NCBI RefSeq assembly: GCF_038404985.1
Contig: NZ_JBBKBA010000002.1
Coordinates: forward strand, 434,001-498,000
Direction: 5' to 3'
Length of the DNA stretch: 64,000 bases
DNA from: Ferrovibrio sp. MS7
Lineage (GTDB): Bacteria > Pseudomonadota > Alphaproteobacteria > Ferrovibrionales > Ferrovibrionaceae
Shown: in pieces, positions 53,850 to 61,634 of the stretch
Numbering within the stretch: position 1 is the stretch's first letter
How the letters are laid out: every line of letters starts with the position of its first letter
Made by a program: the position numbers and the translations under genes
Notes under the pieces: generated by a model
The model's database searches: none
What the model saw: only the letters and a program-made list of their open reading frames with translations
What the model was told of the DNA's origin: nothing

Positions 53850-54478
53850 TCGGAAAGCAGTTTGTGATATCGCTTCAGGGTCGACCACAGCCAATCGGTC
53901 TCGAAGGCAGCCGGGGGTGCAGTCGGTGCGATTTCAATTCGCCTGCTGAATACGGCGATGCAGCGATGGGCCGGATTGTGGCGCGAGACATAGAGTATGC
54001 CGTCCGGCTTGGCGGGATGGGCATGCAAGGCCGCCGCCCAGGCGCGGGAAATCGCATAGGGTCCGGTGTTCACGCCGTTATCCGTGCCCAGCGCATTCAG
54101 GCCCGACCCGGCGAAATCCACCAGCCGCATATCTGAAGCTGCTTGAAGGATGGACCAGCGGCGCGACGCCACTTCCGACATGGCGACCATGCGTAATTGC
54201 GGATTACGCAGCAGGGTTTCGACAAAGGCGATTTCGAGATTGGTTCCGACATAGAGCGTGCCGAAACGGCCATCGGGGTCATCGAATCGCTGCGATGGCG
54301 GCTTGCGCGGGCCGTAATAGATCGGGTCGCGGTTCGCCGGATGAACCCGATAAAGCGGCGTGGCGGCCGGCCACGGCACCAGGGGCAATTCCCGCTTGGC
54401 AAGATCGGCCGGCGGCCCCGGGGGCAAACGCGGGCCTGAATGGCCACCGCCGGCCGATTTGCCTTTACTGACCGCCAT
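53846..54478 (-). CDS. RES-domain toxin of a RES/Xre toxin-antitoxin pair
   Basis: 210 residues. RES fold: TPLYRVHPANRDPIYYG with R44, GTLYVGTNLEIAFVETLLR with E87, DGILYVSRHNPAHRC with S165. RES toxins of the MbcT/ParT type degrade or modify NAD+ or ADP-ribosylate enzymes. The N-terminal 35 residues are Gly/Pro-rich. It lies downstream of the antitoxin gene on the same strand with a 14-bp overlap, the usual order (antitoxin first) for RES/Xre operons. All three name-giving residues are present, so it is likely active. Confidence 0.9.
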   Translation of the reverse strand: MAVSKGKSAGGGHSGPRLPPGPPADLAKRELPLVPWPAATPLYRVHPANRDPIYYGPRKPPSQRFDDPDGRFGTLYVGTNLEIAFVETLLRNPQLRMVAMSEVASRRWSILQAASDMRLVDFAGSGLNALGTDNGVNTGPYAISRAWAAALHAHPAKPDGILYVSRHNPAHRCIAVFSRRIEIAPTAPPAAFETDWLWSTLKRYHKLLSD

Positions 54479-55154
54479 GCCCTGCCGCCAAGTCCATCAC
54501 CTCGGCGACCTGGCCGGCCTGCAATGCCTGCAACGGGCTTAGGCCCAGCAAGGCATCGTCCGCCGTAAGCAGCCATTCCAGGCGCATCCAGCCATCCTGG
54601 ATCGGCAGTGCTTTCAAGACCTGCTGCAAACCGGGGACAAGGCCGCGACTGGTGAACTGGCAGGATGGATAGCGCAGGTCGCTGCCGGCCGGGAGGGCGA
54701 TCAGCTTGCCGGCCTTGCGCTGCTTGTCGACGCCCTGCCGGCTGATCCCCAGCAGCTCGGCAACCTCGCCGACCCCGATGCTGCCGCCGGCCCTGGCCAG
54801 CAGCTCGGTCTTGTACTGCGCCCCCTCTGCGAGCAGCCGCGCCGCCGGGTCCAGTTCCTCCACCGCCGGCAGGGCGGCAGCGGCAGAGGCCAGCACGGCC
54901 AGGCCGCCGGCATCGGTCGGTGCCTGCAGGGCGCTATCGACCAGGCGGGGATTGTCCTCGATCACCCGGCCGAAGGCGCGCAGGGTGCGCATGAGCAGGG
55001 CGGCCCCGGGGCCGGCCGATTTCGGGATGGCGATATCGTCGCCGCCGACGCGCAGGCGCCAGAAGGCCGGATCGCTGCCGGCGGCTTTCCGCGAGGGCGT
55101 CTGCCGAGGGGATTGACGCGCGTCTGTCCTTGCCGCCACCATCATGACCTCCAT
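54465..55154 (-). CDS. Xre/MbcA/ParS-like antitoxin
   Basis: 229 residues from ATG at 55154; ATGs at 55145 and 55142 lie closer to a GGAGGT ribosome site and may be the real start. A helix-turn-helix (IGVGEVAELLGISRQGVDKQRKAGKLIAL, described in pieces: EVAELLGISR, DKQRKAGKL, about 127-155) is followed by the C-terminal toxin-binding domain (WLLTADDALLGLSPLQALQAGQ, about 190-211; the DALLGL...ALQAG pattern is the MbcA/ParS hallmark). It neutralises the RES toxin and probably represses its own promoter. Confidence 0.85.
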   Translation of the reverse strand: MEVMMVAARTDARQSPRQTPSRKAAGSDPAFWRLRVGGDDIAIPKSAGPGAALLMRTLRAFGRVIEDNPRLVDSALQAPTDAGGLAVLASAAAALPAVEELDPAARLLAEGAQYKTELLARAGGSIGVGEVAELLGISRQGVDKQRKAGKLIALPAGSDLRYPSCQFTSRGLVPGLQQVLKALPIQDGWMRLEWLLTADDALLGLSPLQALQAGQVAEVMDLAAGHGGQ

Positions 55155-55164
55155 GGATGAACTG

Positions 55165-55206
55165 GTTTACCTTATACCATTATTCGTGTTTATTTACATG
55201 GTAAAC
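55165..55206. promoter_or_regulatory. inverted repeat in the antitoxin promoter region
   Basis: GTTTACC (55165-55171) and GGTAAAC (55200-55206) are perfect 7-bp inverted arms around 28 bp of A/T-rich sequence, 11 bp upstream of the antitoxin start. Placement fits an autoregulatory operator bound by the HTH antitoxin. Confidence 0.55.
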
Positions 55207-55241
55207 TGTGAGCAAAATTCATCGGTTTTCCCTCTCCATTT

Positions 55242-55261
55242 TTTGGGACAAATTTGGGACA
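55242..55261 (+). repeat. TTTGGGACA direct repeat (possible recombinase arm sites)
   Basis: Two perfect 9-bp copies of TTTGGGACA start 11 bp apart (55242 and 55253). They lie about 120 bp left of the tRNA-Gly 3' fragment, inside 55155-55631, a 477-bp stretch without a gene. One-turn spacing and the adjacent tRNA fragment suggest integrase arm sites. Confidence 0.4.
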
Positions 55262-55381
55262 GTGAGGGCCGGAAAACGAGGGGAAAAGCGGGGAATCGCG
55301 GGAAGCTAATTCCCCACCTAATATATTGATATAAAAAGAATATTAGAGATTTTTCAAGAGGTTGCAAAACCCGCTTCGAGC

Positions 55382-55427
55382 GCTTCCCAAGCTTACGACG
55401 GGGGTTCGATTCCCCTCACCCGCTCCA
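55382..55427 (+). other. 3' fragment of tRNA-Gly(CCC); probable att site
   Basis: The sequence runs from the anticodon loop (GCTTCCCAAGCTT, anticodon CCC) through a T arm (GGGGG TTCGATT CCCCT), acceptor strand CACCCGC, T, and CCA (55425-55427). The 5' half (D arm, acceptor strand GCGGGTG) is absent upstream, so it is not a functional gene. It marks the right end of an element inserted into a tRNA-Gly gene, with the intact gene expected elsewhere. A weak relative stands at 11396-11437. Confidence 0.72.
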
Positions 55428-55631
55428 AAGAAATCAAATGCTTATCCGCCCTTCAGAGCCTCGACAGCTCGCTGTACGGAAAAAATACGAAAAAATCAGT
55501 GCTGAATTTCCCCGGACGCGTATGGACGTTCGGCTTGGATTCACCAGCCCTACAGCGCCCCACATCCTGATAGGATTCTCCCTCATCACTGCCCGACACT
55601 CGCTCGTCTAAGCTTGATTTGGAGCGTCGAT

Positions 55632-56375
55632 ATGCGAATTGCGCTCGTAAACGGACATCGCAGCGAAGCCGCTCCTGGCCTGGCCGGCATCTGCCAGGTC
55701 TGTCAATCGCCGACGATTCCCAAGTGCGGGAACCTCCGCGCTTGGCACTGGGCTCATCAGGGCAAGCGTGTTTGCGATCCTTGGTGGGAAGAGACCGAAT
55801 GGCATATTGCCTGGAAGAATCGGTTTCCATCTGATTGGCAAGAAATTCTCCATACTGGGCCAAATAGTGAAATTCATATTGCCGATGTGAAGACGCCGAC
55901 CAATTACGTTCTAGAGTTTCAGCACTCCCCGATTTCAGAACTCGAACGACAGTCACGCGAGGCTTTCTATGGGTCTATGGTCTGGGTCGTCGATGGCCTA
56001 CGCCGCATACGAGACCGGAAGAGTTTCACCAAGACCATTCATGTAAAAAATCGTAAACCGCTAGTCTATTCTGGCTTTGAGGACGAGTGCGCTTTGCTGC
56101 GTGACTGGTTGGGCCGCCCTGTAGATGTCGTTTTCGATTTTGGCGAGTGCAAAGAGGATATAGCGACATTCGGCAGGCCGGTTTTGTGGCAACTACACCC
56201 GGATCCGCAGCGCCAAGTACTCCTAACGCCGATTTACACCGATGCATTCATCGAGATGCTGCACAAAGGCGGAGCTTTACAGCGACTATTCTACAAGCCC
56301 GCACCTCCTCCAGCAGTACGCATTCCGCTTCCGCCGCTTCTTGAGCACCCGCGCCGTCGCTTTCGGAGGTTCTAG
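55632..56375 (+). CDS. CoiA-like nuclease
   Basis: 247 residues from the ATG at 55632 with GGAG 7 bp upstream. The N-terminus has a putative zinc ribbon (C21-x-x-C24, C32, H39/H42 in IPKCGNLRAWHWAH), then a PD-(D/E)XK-like nuclease core: EETEWHIAWK (E54, H58, K62), EIHIADV with D85, and VLEFQHSPIS with E95-x-Q97. The VVDG and W-rich region that follows is typical of the competence protein CoiA family. CoiA acts in natural transformation; in islands such nucleases are also common in defence. It lies just right of the tRNA-Gly fragment. The C-terminal 30 residues are Pro/Arg-rich. Confidence 0.8.
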   Translation: MRIALVNGHRSEAAPGLAGICQVCQSPTIPKCGNLRAWHWAHQGKRVCDPWWEETEWHIAWKNRFPSDWQEILHTGPNSEIHIADVKTPTNYVLEFQHSPISELERQSREAFYGSMVWVVDGLRRIRDRKSFTKTIHVKNRKPLVYSGFEDECALLRDWLGRPVDVVFDFGECKEDIATFGRPVLWQLHPDPQRQVLLTPIYTDAFIEMLHKGGALQRLFYKPAPPPAVRIPLPPLLEHPRRRFRRF

Positions 56376-56570
56376 TGACATCAATCTCCACTCCCGCGTC
56401 AGCGGCTTCTCTCTTATCGTGGATGTATATATTGCACTTCGCAGCGAAGCAGGCGGCCCAGCCGCTCCTTTTTTCCATTTTCTTCCACTTTTCTATCCTC
56501 TTCTCCTTCTGCATCAGTCGTTAGGTTGGGGCTCCCGGCCGACATGGCGGCCCTGAAGAAGGAACTGAAA

Positions 56571-56735
56571 ATGGCAGATGGAAAAGGTGGTAGTGGGGGA
56601 AATGGCAAGGGCGGTGGCGGACCGAGCCAATCGGATCTGGACAACCGTTCCGATCAACTGAACCCCAACAACGACGCCTATCATCAATCTCGGGGCTTGC
56701 CGGAACGCCCTGAAGATTGGGACGAAGAAGACTGA
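56571..56735 (+). CDS. small Gly-rich protein of a widespread family
   Basis: 54 residues from the ATG at 56571 (GGAACTGAAA upstream). It begins MADGKGGSGGNGKGGGG and continues PSQSDLDNRSDQLNPNNDAYHQSRG, a pattern that recurs in many bacterial small proteins, and ends in an acidic tail DWDEED. Function unknown. It lies 195 bp after the CoiA-like gene. Confidence 0.65.
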   Translation: MADGKGGSGGNGKGGGGPSQSDLDNRSDQLNPNNDAYHQSRGLPERPEDWDEED

Positions 56736-56759
56736 TTTATCAGGCGGCGCAATGGCAGA

Positions 56760-57770
56760 TCAAAGCCCTAGCGCCGCCTTTTCCTTGAGTGCCCTAGCGT
56801 ACATCGCCGGATAATCAGAGAACACCGAAACCGGATCGAACCCTTCGAGCTGTTCTTGCTGAATTTTTTCACTGACGGAAAGCAGCCAATCCAATAGTCG
56901 CACTAGCGCGATCGCGATATAGACACCCTTAGCTTGTATCTGGTTCTGTTCCCCGACCACTCCAATTGTTGAGGCAATAATGTGGGGTACTCTGCTCCAC
57001 GCTGGATACTCGCCATTGTACCACCACGTCTTAAATAGTGATCTCAGGGTGTCTAAATCTTCCCCAGCTGTCCGAGGCGCTAGAAGAAAATCCGATAGGG
57101 CGCGGACTGACTTAATTTTCTTATCGGCCTTCACCACCTCCAAAAAGCATCTCATAGGCCTCAGTATTTTCCCGTTTTCCCGGCGAGGCATGAGCGGGCC
57201 TAAGTTTGGCGAAGCCTTTCCCACGAAATAATCCGCATCAAAAAAAGCCAACAGGTACAGTGTCGATGAAATCATTATCGGCAGTGCGGTTCGGATAAAC
57301 TGCTCTTTGGTCGAATAGCAATCTATTCGCTCGACGATATGCCGAAGGTTCGGAAAGTCGCTCACGCCCCAGTGTAAGATATGATCAACCGCTGCCTTGA
57401 ATTGACCTCTTGCGAACTCTCTCCTCGCCAAGTTCGCTAGCTGCTCAAGCCGGATGGCTTCGCCCCCAAAAAGCTTCATCTCCGGCCCACCTGCAGCAAC
57501 CACGCCAGCGTTCCAGCTTACTATTGAGGTTTCCCAAGGCGGCCCATCGGGGATGGATTTTGCCACCTCCAAAATATCGAACTCTGAACTGGGTACGCCG
57601 AAGCCCTCCGACAGCCGGCGCATAAAAAGGTCGAAAGTTTTTGCTTGAGGCCGCTTAGTTCTGCCGCGAACGAGATCACGAAACACGCGCTTCTCCGTCG
57701 GCGTTTTACCCAGCATCTGCGGATACCCGAGAATTCTCTGAATATGATCAGGAGTAAGTGCGAAGACCAA
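56760..57770 (-). CDS. hypothetical 336-residue protein
   Basis: The likely start is TTG at 57770, with AGGTGG 4 bp upstream; no in-frame ATG with a better site precedes it. The protein begins with LTPDHIQRILGYPQ and has TLYLLAFFDADYFVGKAS (a possible membrane-associated or hydrophobic helix near 170-187), AVDHILHWGVSDFPNLRH and VYIAIALVRLLDWLL near the C-terminus, with helices throughout. It is not similar to any family I recognise. A/T-richer than neighbours and convergent with the small Gly-rich gene. It lies directly left of module copy B (95 bp). Confidence 0.65.
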   Translation of the reverse strand: MVFALTPDHIQRILGYPQMLGKTPTEKRVFRDLVRGRTKRPQAKTFDLFMRRLSEGFGVPSSEFDILEVAKSIPDGPPWETSIVSWNAGVVAAGGPEMKLFGGEAIRLEQLANLARREFARGQFKAAVDHILHWGVSDFPNLRHIVERIDCYSTKEQFIRTALPIMISSTLYLLAFFDADYFVGKASPNLGPLMPRRENGKILRPMRCFLEVVKADKKIKSVRALSDFLLAPRTAGEDLDTLRSLFKTWWYNGEYPAWSRVPHIIASTIGVVGEQNQIQAKGVYIAIALVRLLDWLLSVSEKIQQEQLEGFDPVSVFSDYPAMYARALKEKAALGL

Positions 57771-57865
57771 AAAGCCACCTTTGAAAATCTAATGCTGCTG
57801 CCGATAGCATCCTTGGCAGGGGTCAATTTGGCTATTCATTTTCCTCTGAATTCGCGCCGGGATTT

Positions 57866-57975
57866 TTGCCAAGTCGATAATTAACCATTTACGCCTATCT
57901 ATTTGATTATATTGACAAATTAGTCTGACCTGATATACTACTTATGCGGGTGTTTTAAGTGAAAACGAGGCTAAA
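57866..57975 (+). promoter_or_regulatory. left edge and promoter of module copy B
   Basis: TTGCCAAGTCG (57866-57876), an AATTAACCATTT stretch, then TTGACA (57912-57917), 16-bp spacer and TATACT (57934-57939), matching copy A in boxes and spacing; the ribosome site AGGCTAAA precedes the recombinase. Sequence between these fixed points has diverged, so the preserved parts are likely functional. Confidence 0.75.
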
Positions 57976-58551
57976 ATGGCAGGCAAACAAGCCAAAATCT
58001 TAACAAGCGGCCAGTTACGGCTGGCCATGGCCGAAGCAGGCCGCAGCCGGCATGGCCGGCGCGATCAAGCAATGCTGCTGCTATCAGTCAAAGCCGGCCT
58101 ACGCGCCGGCGAGATTGCCGGCCTGACCTGGCCGATGGTCGAGACTTCAGATGGTCATCTTGGCGATCGAATCGAGCTGCGAGACGGGATCGCCAAAATG
58201 GGCAGTGGGCGCATGATCCCGCTGCACCCCGATTTGCGGCAGGTTCTGATGCGGCTGCGACGGCACCGTGGCCCGAGCGGGTATGTCATTGAGTCCGAGC
58301 GCGGCGGACCGCTGAGGGCCAGCAGCGTCGTGAACTGGTTCAAAGCATTCTACGGTGAACTCGGCTTCGCTGGTTGCTCGTCCCATTCGGGGCGGCGGAC
58401 CTTCATCACTCGGGCTGCCCGGCTGGTCCATAGGGTTCGAGGCAGCTTGCGGGATGTGCAGCAGTTAGCTGGGCATCGCTCAATCGAGCAGACCCAGCGG
58501 TATATCGATGGCGACAGCCACGCCAAGCGCCGCCTGGTGGCCTTGGTCTGA
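57976..58551 (+). CDS. minimal tyrosine recombinase (catalytic domain only), copy B
   Basis: 191 residues, same length as copy A with about 24 differences by my count. Catalytic set unchanged: R43 (KAGLRAGEI), K74, H137-x-x-R140 (SSHSGRR), H167 (LAGHRSI), Y176 (TQRYID). Differences cluster in exposed segments (e.g. residues 69-76, 123-128, 152-154), which may reflect altered DNA or partner contacts. Drives no visible array or invertible segment. Followed by the nitrilase-fold gene after 126 bp. Confidence 0.92.
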   Translation: MAGKQAKILTSGQLRLAMAEAGRSRHGRRDQAMLLLSVKAGLRAGEIAGLTWPMVETSDGHLGDRIELRDGIAKMGSGRMIPLHPDLRQVLMRLRRHRGPSGYVIESERGGPLRASSVVNWFKAFYGELGFAGCSSHSGRRTFITRAARLVHRVRGSLRDVQQLAGHRSIEQTQRYIDGDSHAKRRLVALV

Positions 58552-58677
58552 TCAGTCATACGCGTAAATGGCCGGAGGGTTCTGGCCAGGGTTAGTAACG
58601 GCAAGCCGGGACGAGCTGATCCGGTGTGAAGCCGCAGTTCCAATCAGCTCCCTCAATCGAAAATCTGGAGTGATGTC

Positions 58678-59679
58678 ATGCGTGGACCAATTCGGTCGCC
58701 GCGGATAGCGGCCCTATGCGTGCTGGGTAAGCGCGCCCATAGAGTATTCGTCAACAAGCCTAGGAGCGAACTGCTGATCGCAGCCGCAACTGCCATCGCG
58801 GAGGACACCGCATGGCAAAACCTGGATGCCATGCTGTTGCCCGGTGCCTATTTCCGACTCTCCGCCTATATCGGAGACAAGAAACACCCTACCCGGATCA
58901 GGCTGCTCGCCAAGGAGGCCTTCATGCCTGCCGTGAGGCGGGCGGCGGCGAGCCTGGCTGATACCTCACCAGGTAGCCTTTTGGTCTTCGGAGCCGACTC
59001 AGCTTCGCCCCGACGCTGGGAGTTCGGCGATCAGTTTTGCATAGGTGTTAGGTCGGATGGAATCGCCGGTCTCGCCCGGAAAGTCATTCCGTCCAATCCC
59101 GACACCATCCACTGCATGCGGGTCTATGTCCCCGCCCAATCGGACTATTCCTCGCCCCATCGTTTCGTGACCCTGCCGAGCGGCCATAAGGCAGTGCTCA
59201 ATTCCTGTTTCGATATGTTCGGGATCTGCGGCGATCCTGCCATGCTGGGAAAGCGCGGATCGCCGATCCGGGATTTATGGCTCCCGAATGGCAAATGCCC
59301 AAGGGTCGAGGAATCCGGTTTCAAGTCGCTCCGCGAACAGGCGCTCCAGGATTGGCAGGCCCTGCTCGATGAGCATCGTCCTACCCTCGCTCTCGCTGCC
59401 ATCCATGCTTTCAAGCTGCCGGGGCGCGATGGCTATTGGCAGCGGCACGGGCTGGCGGTGGCGTCTGCTGCCCTGCAAGGCGGCCTAGCTGTCGGAGCAG
59501 CGCATTTTGAAGAGAAGCTGCCCCAAGCGAACCAATCGCCCCTGGCTGCCATGAATGTGCCCCGTGAGGCTTTGGCAGAGGGACCGAAACGAGGTCCGTA
59601 TCGGTTACAGCCGCTCGCCGCCAAAACAATTCAGGTCGGAAATCAAACCGCCCTGCTGCGCCTCTACGGCGCCGAGTAA
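58678..59679 (+). CDS. nitrilase-fold protein lacking the catalytic glutamate, copy B
   Basis: 333 residues, the same length as copy A, co-linear throughout. LDAMLLPGAYF (Gly at 56 instead of Glu), GLARKVIP (K135), VLNSCFDMFGICGDP (C177). Surface-type substitutions are spread along the chain, but the PGA, ARK and SCFDMFGICGDP segments are unchanged. The conserved absence of Glu in two diverged copies argues that the change predates duplication and is tolerated or useful. The end AALLRLYGAE is identical. Fold assignment is inference, as for copy A. Confidence 0.7.
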   Translation: MRGPIRSPRIAALCVLGKRAHRVFVNKPRSELLIAAATAIAEDTAWQNLDAMLLPGAYFRLSAYIGDKKHPTRIRLLAKEAFMPAVRRAAASLADTSPGSLLVFGADSASPRRWEFGDQFCIGVRSDGIAGLARKVIPSNPDTIHCMRVYVPAQSDYSSPHRFVTLPSGHKAVLNSCFDMFGICGDPAMLGKRGSPIRDLWLPNGKCPRVEESGFKSLREQALQDWQALLDEHRPTLALAAIHAFKLPGRDGYWQRHGLAVASAALQGGLAVGAAHFEEKLPQANQSPLAAMNVPREALAEGPKRGPYRLQPLAAKTIQVGNQTALLRLYGAE

Positions 59680-59777
59680 ACCTCTCTAGTCCACCTTAAA
59701 ACCCGGAAGTCACCGCGCCCGCCTCGGCTGGCGCCTGCGCTCTCTTATTGCCCATCGCAATCCTAGAAGGAGATCAC

Positions 59778-59984
59778 ATGATCGAACGTCCTGTTCATAT
59801 CCGCCGCATCGTCGACCACGGCAGCGTCGTATCGCTGCTGGGCCAATATGACGATGACGGAACTCCAGCCCGCATCACCGTGGATCACCGCCCATTTGTC
59901 CGGTTCTGGCAGGACTGGGCTTCGGCAGGGCATCCGCAGCCAGTGATGCATGATGCCGACGAAGCCACCCTGCGGTTCGAGTGA
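59778..59984 (+). CDS. 68-residue conserved module protein, copy B
   Basis: ATG at 59778 with AGAAGGAG upstream. Starts MIERPVHIRRIVDHGS, contains DDDG, DHRPFVRFWQDW and ends HDADEATLRFE. Seven substitutions against copy A and no length change. Located 7 bp before the larger 'ALFQG' gene. No family recognised. Confidence 0.75.
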   Translation: MIERPVHIRRIVDHGSVVSLLGQYDDDGTPARITVDHRPFVRFWQDWASAGHPQPVMHDADEATLRFE

Positions 59985-59991
59985 GGACATC

Positions 59992-60783
59992 ATGAGCATC
60001 GGAAGCAACGTCGAACCGCCGGCCCAGGTCATCAAGGCCATTTTGAGCGTTAAGAACAGGGGGCAATCCTTCCATATTCGGATCGAGCCGGAGGGCGATC
60101 CAAGAAATTTCGCGCTCATCTGCTATCGGGCCCGTCTCTATGCCTGGTCGCTGCCGCAGTTCGAGGCTGGGGACTGGGCCGCGGCCTTCCTAGCAGCTGC
60201 CAAGCCGCAACGGGCAGATGACGACGTAAAGGGCGGTGCTAATTTTGCGCTCTGCAGCCATTGGTGGGACCAGGGTCAGCTCGATTTTCGCTATGAGGTC
60301 TCAGCATTAGAAGCCGAGCTGGTCATCAAGGTCTGGCGTAGAGACCTTTCGGCTCCGGCATACCGGCTCTCACTCGCCTTCGCTGGAACACTCGAAGAAT
60401 TCGCTGCTTTCACAGGACTTGAACCACCAACTCCGGTCCAGCGGCGCTACCTGGCGCTTTTCCAGGGTCCAGAGACCGAGCTGTTCATTCTGGCCTTCGA
60501 TGGCACCGCTGAAGAAGCCGACGAACTGGACAATCGCCTGGAACGGGCGCGGCGATTGAATCTACTGGTCACGGGTTTGGTGATCTCAGCATTAGGCCCG
60601 TTTTTTGACCTCGGTGCCGAGAGCATCCATCTCACCCTGGATCAGCTTTTCAACCGCTTCCCGCCTCGGAGGCCATTTCCAGATCACGCGCCTGAGGTGC
60701 CCACCGGCCCACCATCTCTTTCAACGCTCCCTCCAAGCCCGCTGACACCACCGGCTGGCAGTGCAAAGGACGGTGCGCCATGA
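59992..60783 (+). CDS. 'ALFQG' domain protein, long form with extra N-terminal domain (copy B)
   Basis: 263 residues from the ATG at 59992. Residues about 1-140 form a domain absent from copy A (QSFHIRIEPEGDPRNFALICYRARLYAW, FALCSHWWDQGQLDF, YRLSLAFAGTLEEFAAFTGL, given here as landmarks). Residues about 150-225 match the copy A protein: RYLALFQGPETELFILAFDGT, ADELDNRLERARRLNLLVTGL, LDQLFNRFPP, with a longer Pro-rich tail. Either copy A lost the first domain or copy B gained it. Both halves are cytosolic in character. The function is unknown. The stop overlaps the next start (ATGA). Confidence 0.7.
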   Translation: MSIGSNVEPPAQVIKAILSVKNRGQSFHIRIEPEGDPRNFALICYRARLYAWSLPQFEAGDWAAAFLAAAKPQRADDDVKGGANFALCSHWWDQGQLDFRYEVSALEAELVIKVWRRDLSAPAYRLSLAFAGTLEEFAAFTGLEPPTPVQRRYLALFQGPETELFILAFDGTAEEADELDNRLERARRLNLLVTGLVISALGPFFDLGAESIHLTLDQLFNRFPPRRPFPDHAPEVPTGPPSLSTLPPSPLTPPAGSAKDGAP

Positions 60784-60968
60784 ATTCATCTCGTAAAGGC
60801 ATGGTCACCCTCGCCGAAGCCGCGCAGGTGGTGCTCGACCGCTGGAGCCGCGGTGACCTGGCCGCGGCGGTCCGAGAGCTGGATTCGGCGCTCCGGCAAT
60901 ATCGTCAGGGCCAGGACTCCGACCAACAAGCACAGGATCAAGAGCGAGGCCATCATGACCGTGGATGA
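60780..60968 (+). CDS. 62-residue small protein, copy B only
   Basis: Starts at ATG 60780, overlapping the previous stop, and runs MVTLAEAAQVVLDRWSRGDLAAAVRELDSALRQYRQG, an amphipathic helical segment, with a hydrophilic end. The next gene starts 14 bp before its stop. No counterpart is present in copy A. Coupling at both ends supports translation, but it could also be a leader-like small ORF. Confidence 0.55.
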   Translation: MNSSRKGMVTLAEAAQVVLDRWSRGDLAAAVRELDSALRQYRQGQDSDQQAQDQERGHHDRG

Positions 60969-61182
60969 CCTCGCTGAACTCCTGGAGGGCGTGCCGCTCA
61001 GCGCCGAAGTTCTGGTGCTGGCGCCGGACGGCCGCAATATCGCTTACCGGATTATCAGTGTTCGGGTCTCCAATCCTCGCGCCCAGCGTCACCGACCAAC
61101 CTGCCTCTACCTGGTGCTGGAGACGAAGGGCCAACCCGTCTCCCGACTGCGGCTGCTCCGCCGCCGTCCGTTTCGTCCGTAG
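60955..61182 (+). CDS. 75-residue conserved module protein, copy B
   Basis: ATG at 60955. MTVDDLAELLEGVPLSAEVLVLAPDGRNIAYRI matches the start of the copy A protein (26892) in pattern, while the C-terminus is shortened and basic (RLRLLRRRPFRP). Same position between the 'ALFQG' gene and DUF3768. No family recognised. Confidence 0.7.
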   Translation: MTVDDLAELLEGVPLSAEVLVLAPDGRNIAYRIISVRVSNPRAQRHRPTCLYLVLETKGQPVSRLRLLRRRPFRP

Positions 61183-61264
61183 TCGCGCTTAATCCACCTT
61201 TAACGCTAATCCATCCGCGCCGCCTGGGCCAACCACCCGGCCGCGCCACAGGAGACTCTTGCCC

Positions 61265-61627
61265 ATGTCTAACACACCGACCGATCGCGAAGATTCGGCT
61301 GAACAGTCCCAGCGCATCGCCAAGCTCAATGACGGCTTCCGCACGAGTGGCGGCGTCGGAGGGCGCTTCATGATAACCGCCGGTGTCCAGGCGCTCGGCC
61401 CCATTCATGTGGCCGAGCTAAGTCGCTTGGTGATCCGGTTCGACGCCTTCACCGAGGACAACGATCCCTATGGCGAACATGACTTCGGGGGCATCGAATA
61501 CGGTGGCCAAAAGTTCTTCTGGAAAATCGATGCCTACGACAAGTCGCTGGAGTTTGGCTCGCCAGATCCTACCGATCCGGCTGTCACGACCCGAGTGCTG
61601 ACCCTCATGTTGGCGCAGGAATACTGA
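61265..61627 (+). CDS. DUF3768 family protein, copy B
   Basis: 120 residues from the ATG at 61265 (AGGAGA upstream). IAKLNDGFRTSGGVGGRFMITAGVQALG, FDAFTEDNDPYGEHDFGGI, FFWKIDAYDKSLEFGSPDPTDP and TRVLTLMLAQEY show all DUF3768 landmarks. A seven-residue acidic insert near the N-terminus distinguishes it from copy A. It ends 7 bp before the convergent XRE gene. Confidence 0.88.
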   Translation: MSNTPTDREDSAEQSQRIAKLNDGFRTSGGVGGRFMITAGVQALGPIHVAELSRLVIRFDAFTEDNDPYGEHDFGGIEYGGQKFFWKIDAYDKSLEFGSPDPTDPAVTTRVLTLMLAQEY

Positions 61628-61634
61628 GCCGGGT

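Noticed and set aside
55382-55427. Functional tRNA-Gly gene
   Set aside because: The 5' half is missing; left neighbour sequence is unrelated.
24440-57876. Composite transposon with the two modules as insertion sequences
   Set aside because: No transposase, terminal inverted repeats or target-site duplication seen; the modules are diverged, not recent identical copies.
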